Shown here in pieces: positions 33,455 to 34,181 of a stretch of 34,181 nt of DNA. The first letter of the stretch is position 1; each line of letters starts with the position of its first letter. The DNA is from Asaia sp. W19 (GTDB lineage Bacteria > Pseudomonadota > Alphaproteobacteria > Acetobacterales > Acetobacteraceae): the NCBI RefSeq assembly GCF_003994335.1, contig NZ_PNQZ01000074.1, positions 1-34,181 on the forward strand, given 5' to 3'. The translations under genes and the position numbers were made by a program. Below the pieces are notes generated by a model, which did not search any database, was not told where the DNA came from, and saw nothing but the letters and a program-made list of their open reading frames with translations.

Positions 33455-34181
33455 ATGAGCAATATCCGTATCGATGGCCGTGCCCTTTGGGCCGATCTGA
33501 TGGAGACAGCCCGTTTTGGCGGTACGGAAAAGGGCGGGATCAAGCGCCTGACCCTGACAGAAGAAGACCGCCAGGTGCGCGACTGGTTTGCCTCGGCCTG
33601 TACGGCTCTGGGCTGCACCATGACCATCGATCGCCTGGGCAACATGTTCGCCCGTCTGGAAGGGCAGGATCCGACCCTGCCCCCCATCACCATGGGGAGC
33701 CATCTCGACACCCAGCCCACGGGCGGCAAGTTCGACGGCATCCTGGGGGTTCTGGGTGGGCTGGCCGTGCTGCGCGCCCTGCGCGAATCGGGTCACGTTA
33801 CCCGCCACCCCATCGAACTGATCAACTGGACCAATGAGGAAGGGTCGCGGTTTTCGCCCCCCATGATGTGCTCAGGCGCCTTTGCAGGGGCGTTCACGGA
33901 GGAAGAGGTGCTCGACAAGCGTGATCGCGCCGGAGAACGGTTTGGCGATGCGCTGGACGCCATCGCCTATCGCGGCGAGCAGCAATGCGGCGATCACCCG
34001 GTCGCGGCGTATTTCGAGTTGCATATCGAGCAGGGACCTATCCTCGAGGCCGAAGATTACGTGATCGGCTCGGTAACCGGTGTACAGGGCATGCGCTGGT
34101 ACGAAGCGACCGTGACCGGGCGCGACGCCCATGCGGGCTCGACGCCCATGACCATGCGCGCCGATACCCTCTTGGCTGCTG
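33455..34181 (+). CDS. M20-family N-carbamoyl amidohydrolase (beta-ureidopropionase / allantoate amidohydrolase type), partial
   Basis: Cut by the window end after 242 codons of a protein normally about 410-420 residues. AAAGGA lies about 10 bases before the ATG, and the gene begins 16 bases after preA. Zinc-ligand motifs are GSHLDTQPTGGKFDG (His83, Asp94), NWTNEEGSRF (Glu128/129) and YFELHIEQGP (His190); the DAHAGSTPM turn marks the dimerisation domain. The family hydrolyses N-carbamoyl amino acids, ureidopropionate or allantoate. Beside preTA the likely role is the last step, N-carbamoyl-beta-alanine to beta-alanine, CO2 and ammonia. The dihydropyrimidinase for the middle step would be expected just beyond the window. 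Confidence 0.9.
   Translation, partial: MSNIRIDGRALWADLMETARFGGTEKGGIKRLTLTEEDRQVRDWFASACTALGCTMTIDRLGNMFARLEGQDPTLPPITMGSHLDTQPTGGKFDGILGVLGGLAVLRALRESGHVTRHPIELINWTNEEGSRFSPPMMCSGAFAGAFTEEEVLDKRDRAGERFGDALDAIAYRGEQQCGDHPVAAYFELHIEQGPILEAEDYVIGSVTGVQGMRWYEATVTGRDAHAGSTPMTMRADTLLAA

Noticed and set aside
1..34181. CRISPR arrays or long repeats
   Set aside because: No regularly spaced repeats were seen; the only clear repeats are short operator-like or slippage-type copies listed as features.

Overview
The window looks like chromosome of a GC-rich Gram-negative alphaproteobacterium, most likely an acetic acid bacterium (Acetobacteraceae). The support is three TonB-dependent outer-membrane receptors, a decayed Hint-domain protein of a type common in that family, and the housekeeping run aminotransferase / homoserine dehydrogenase / glpX / recJ followed by tRNA-Glu. 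The family-level assignment is inference; the genus cannot be read from the sequence. I found no insertion sequence, prophage or CRISPR array.

Layout. Positions 270-2447 hold an aldo/keto reductase and, convergent to it, hemC. Positions 2699-4915 hold a TonB-dependent receptor behind a near-consensus Fur box. Positions 4983-10706 form the first coherent accessory module: a GntR/FCD repressor divergent from a receptor, a DctA-like carboxylate symporter and an Ldh2-family 2-hydroxyacid dehydrogenase, with a 22-bp palindrome in the divergent promoter. This reads as an outer membrane to inner membrane to oxidation route for an unknown hydroxycarboxylate. Positions 10769-11885 hold the Hint pseudogene and gene-free sequence. 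Positions 11886-14428, read leftward, are an operon: a ClpP paralogue with Asn in place of the catalytic Asp, then two paralogous ferritin-like di-iron proteins with identical ligand spacing.

Positions 14573-21331 are mostly housekeeping: a proline-rich OmpA-like lipoprotein, an AlaC-type aminotransferase overlapping hom, glpX, recJ and tRNA-Glu(UUC). About 750 bases without a convincing gene follow. Positions 22086-25484, read leftward, hold a LysR regulator, an NAD-dependent epimerase-type protein, a DoxX-like membrane protein and a membrane-anchored metallophosphoesterase; the last three overlap. Positions 25575-27191 are a MarR regulator divergent from a TetX-like FAD monooxygenase, with two near-identical operator half-palindromes in the 63-bp promoter gap.

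Positions 27425-34181 hold a YgeA-type amino-acid racemase (leftward), then rightward a third TonB-dependent receptor, preT and preA (NAD-dependent dihydropyrimidine dehydrogenase) and the first two thirds of an M20 N-carbamoyl amidohydrolase cut by the window end. The last three are reductive pyrimidine catabolism; the receptor just upstream may bring in the substrate. The two most notable systems are the receptor-transporter-dehydrogenase module under GntR control and the ClpP(Asn) / twin di-iron operon.
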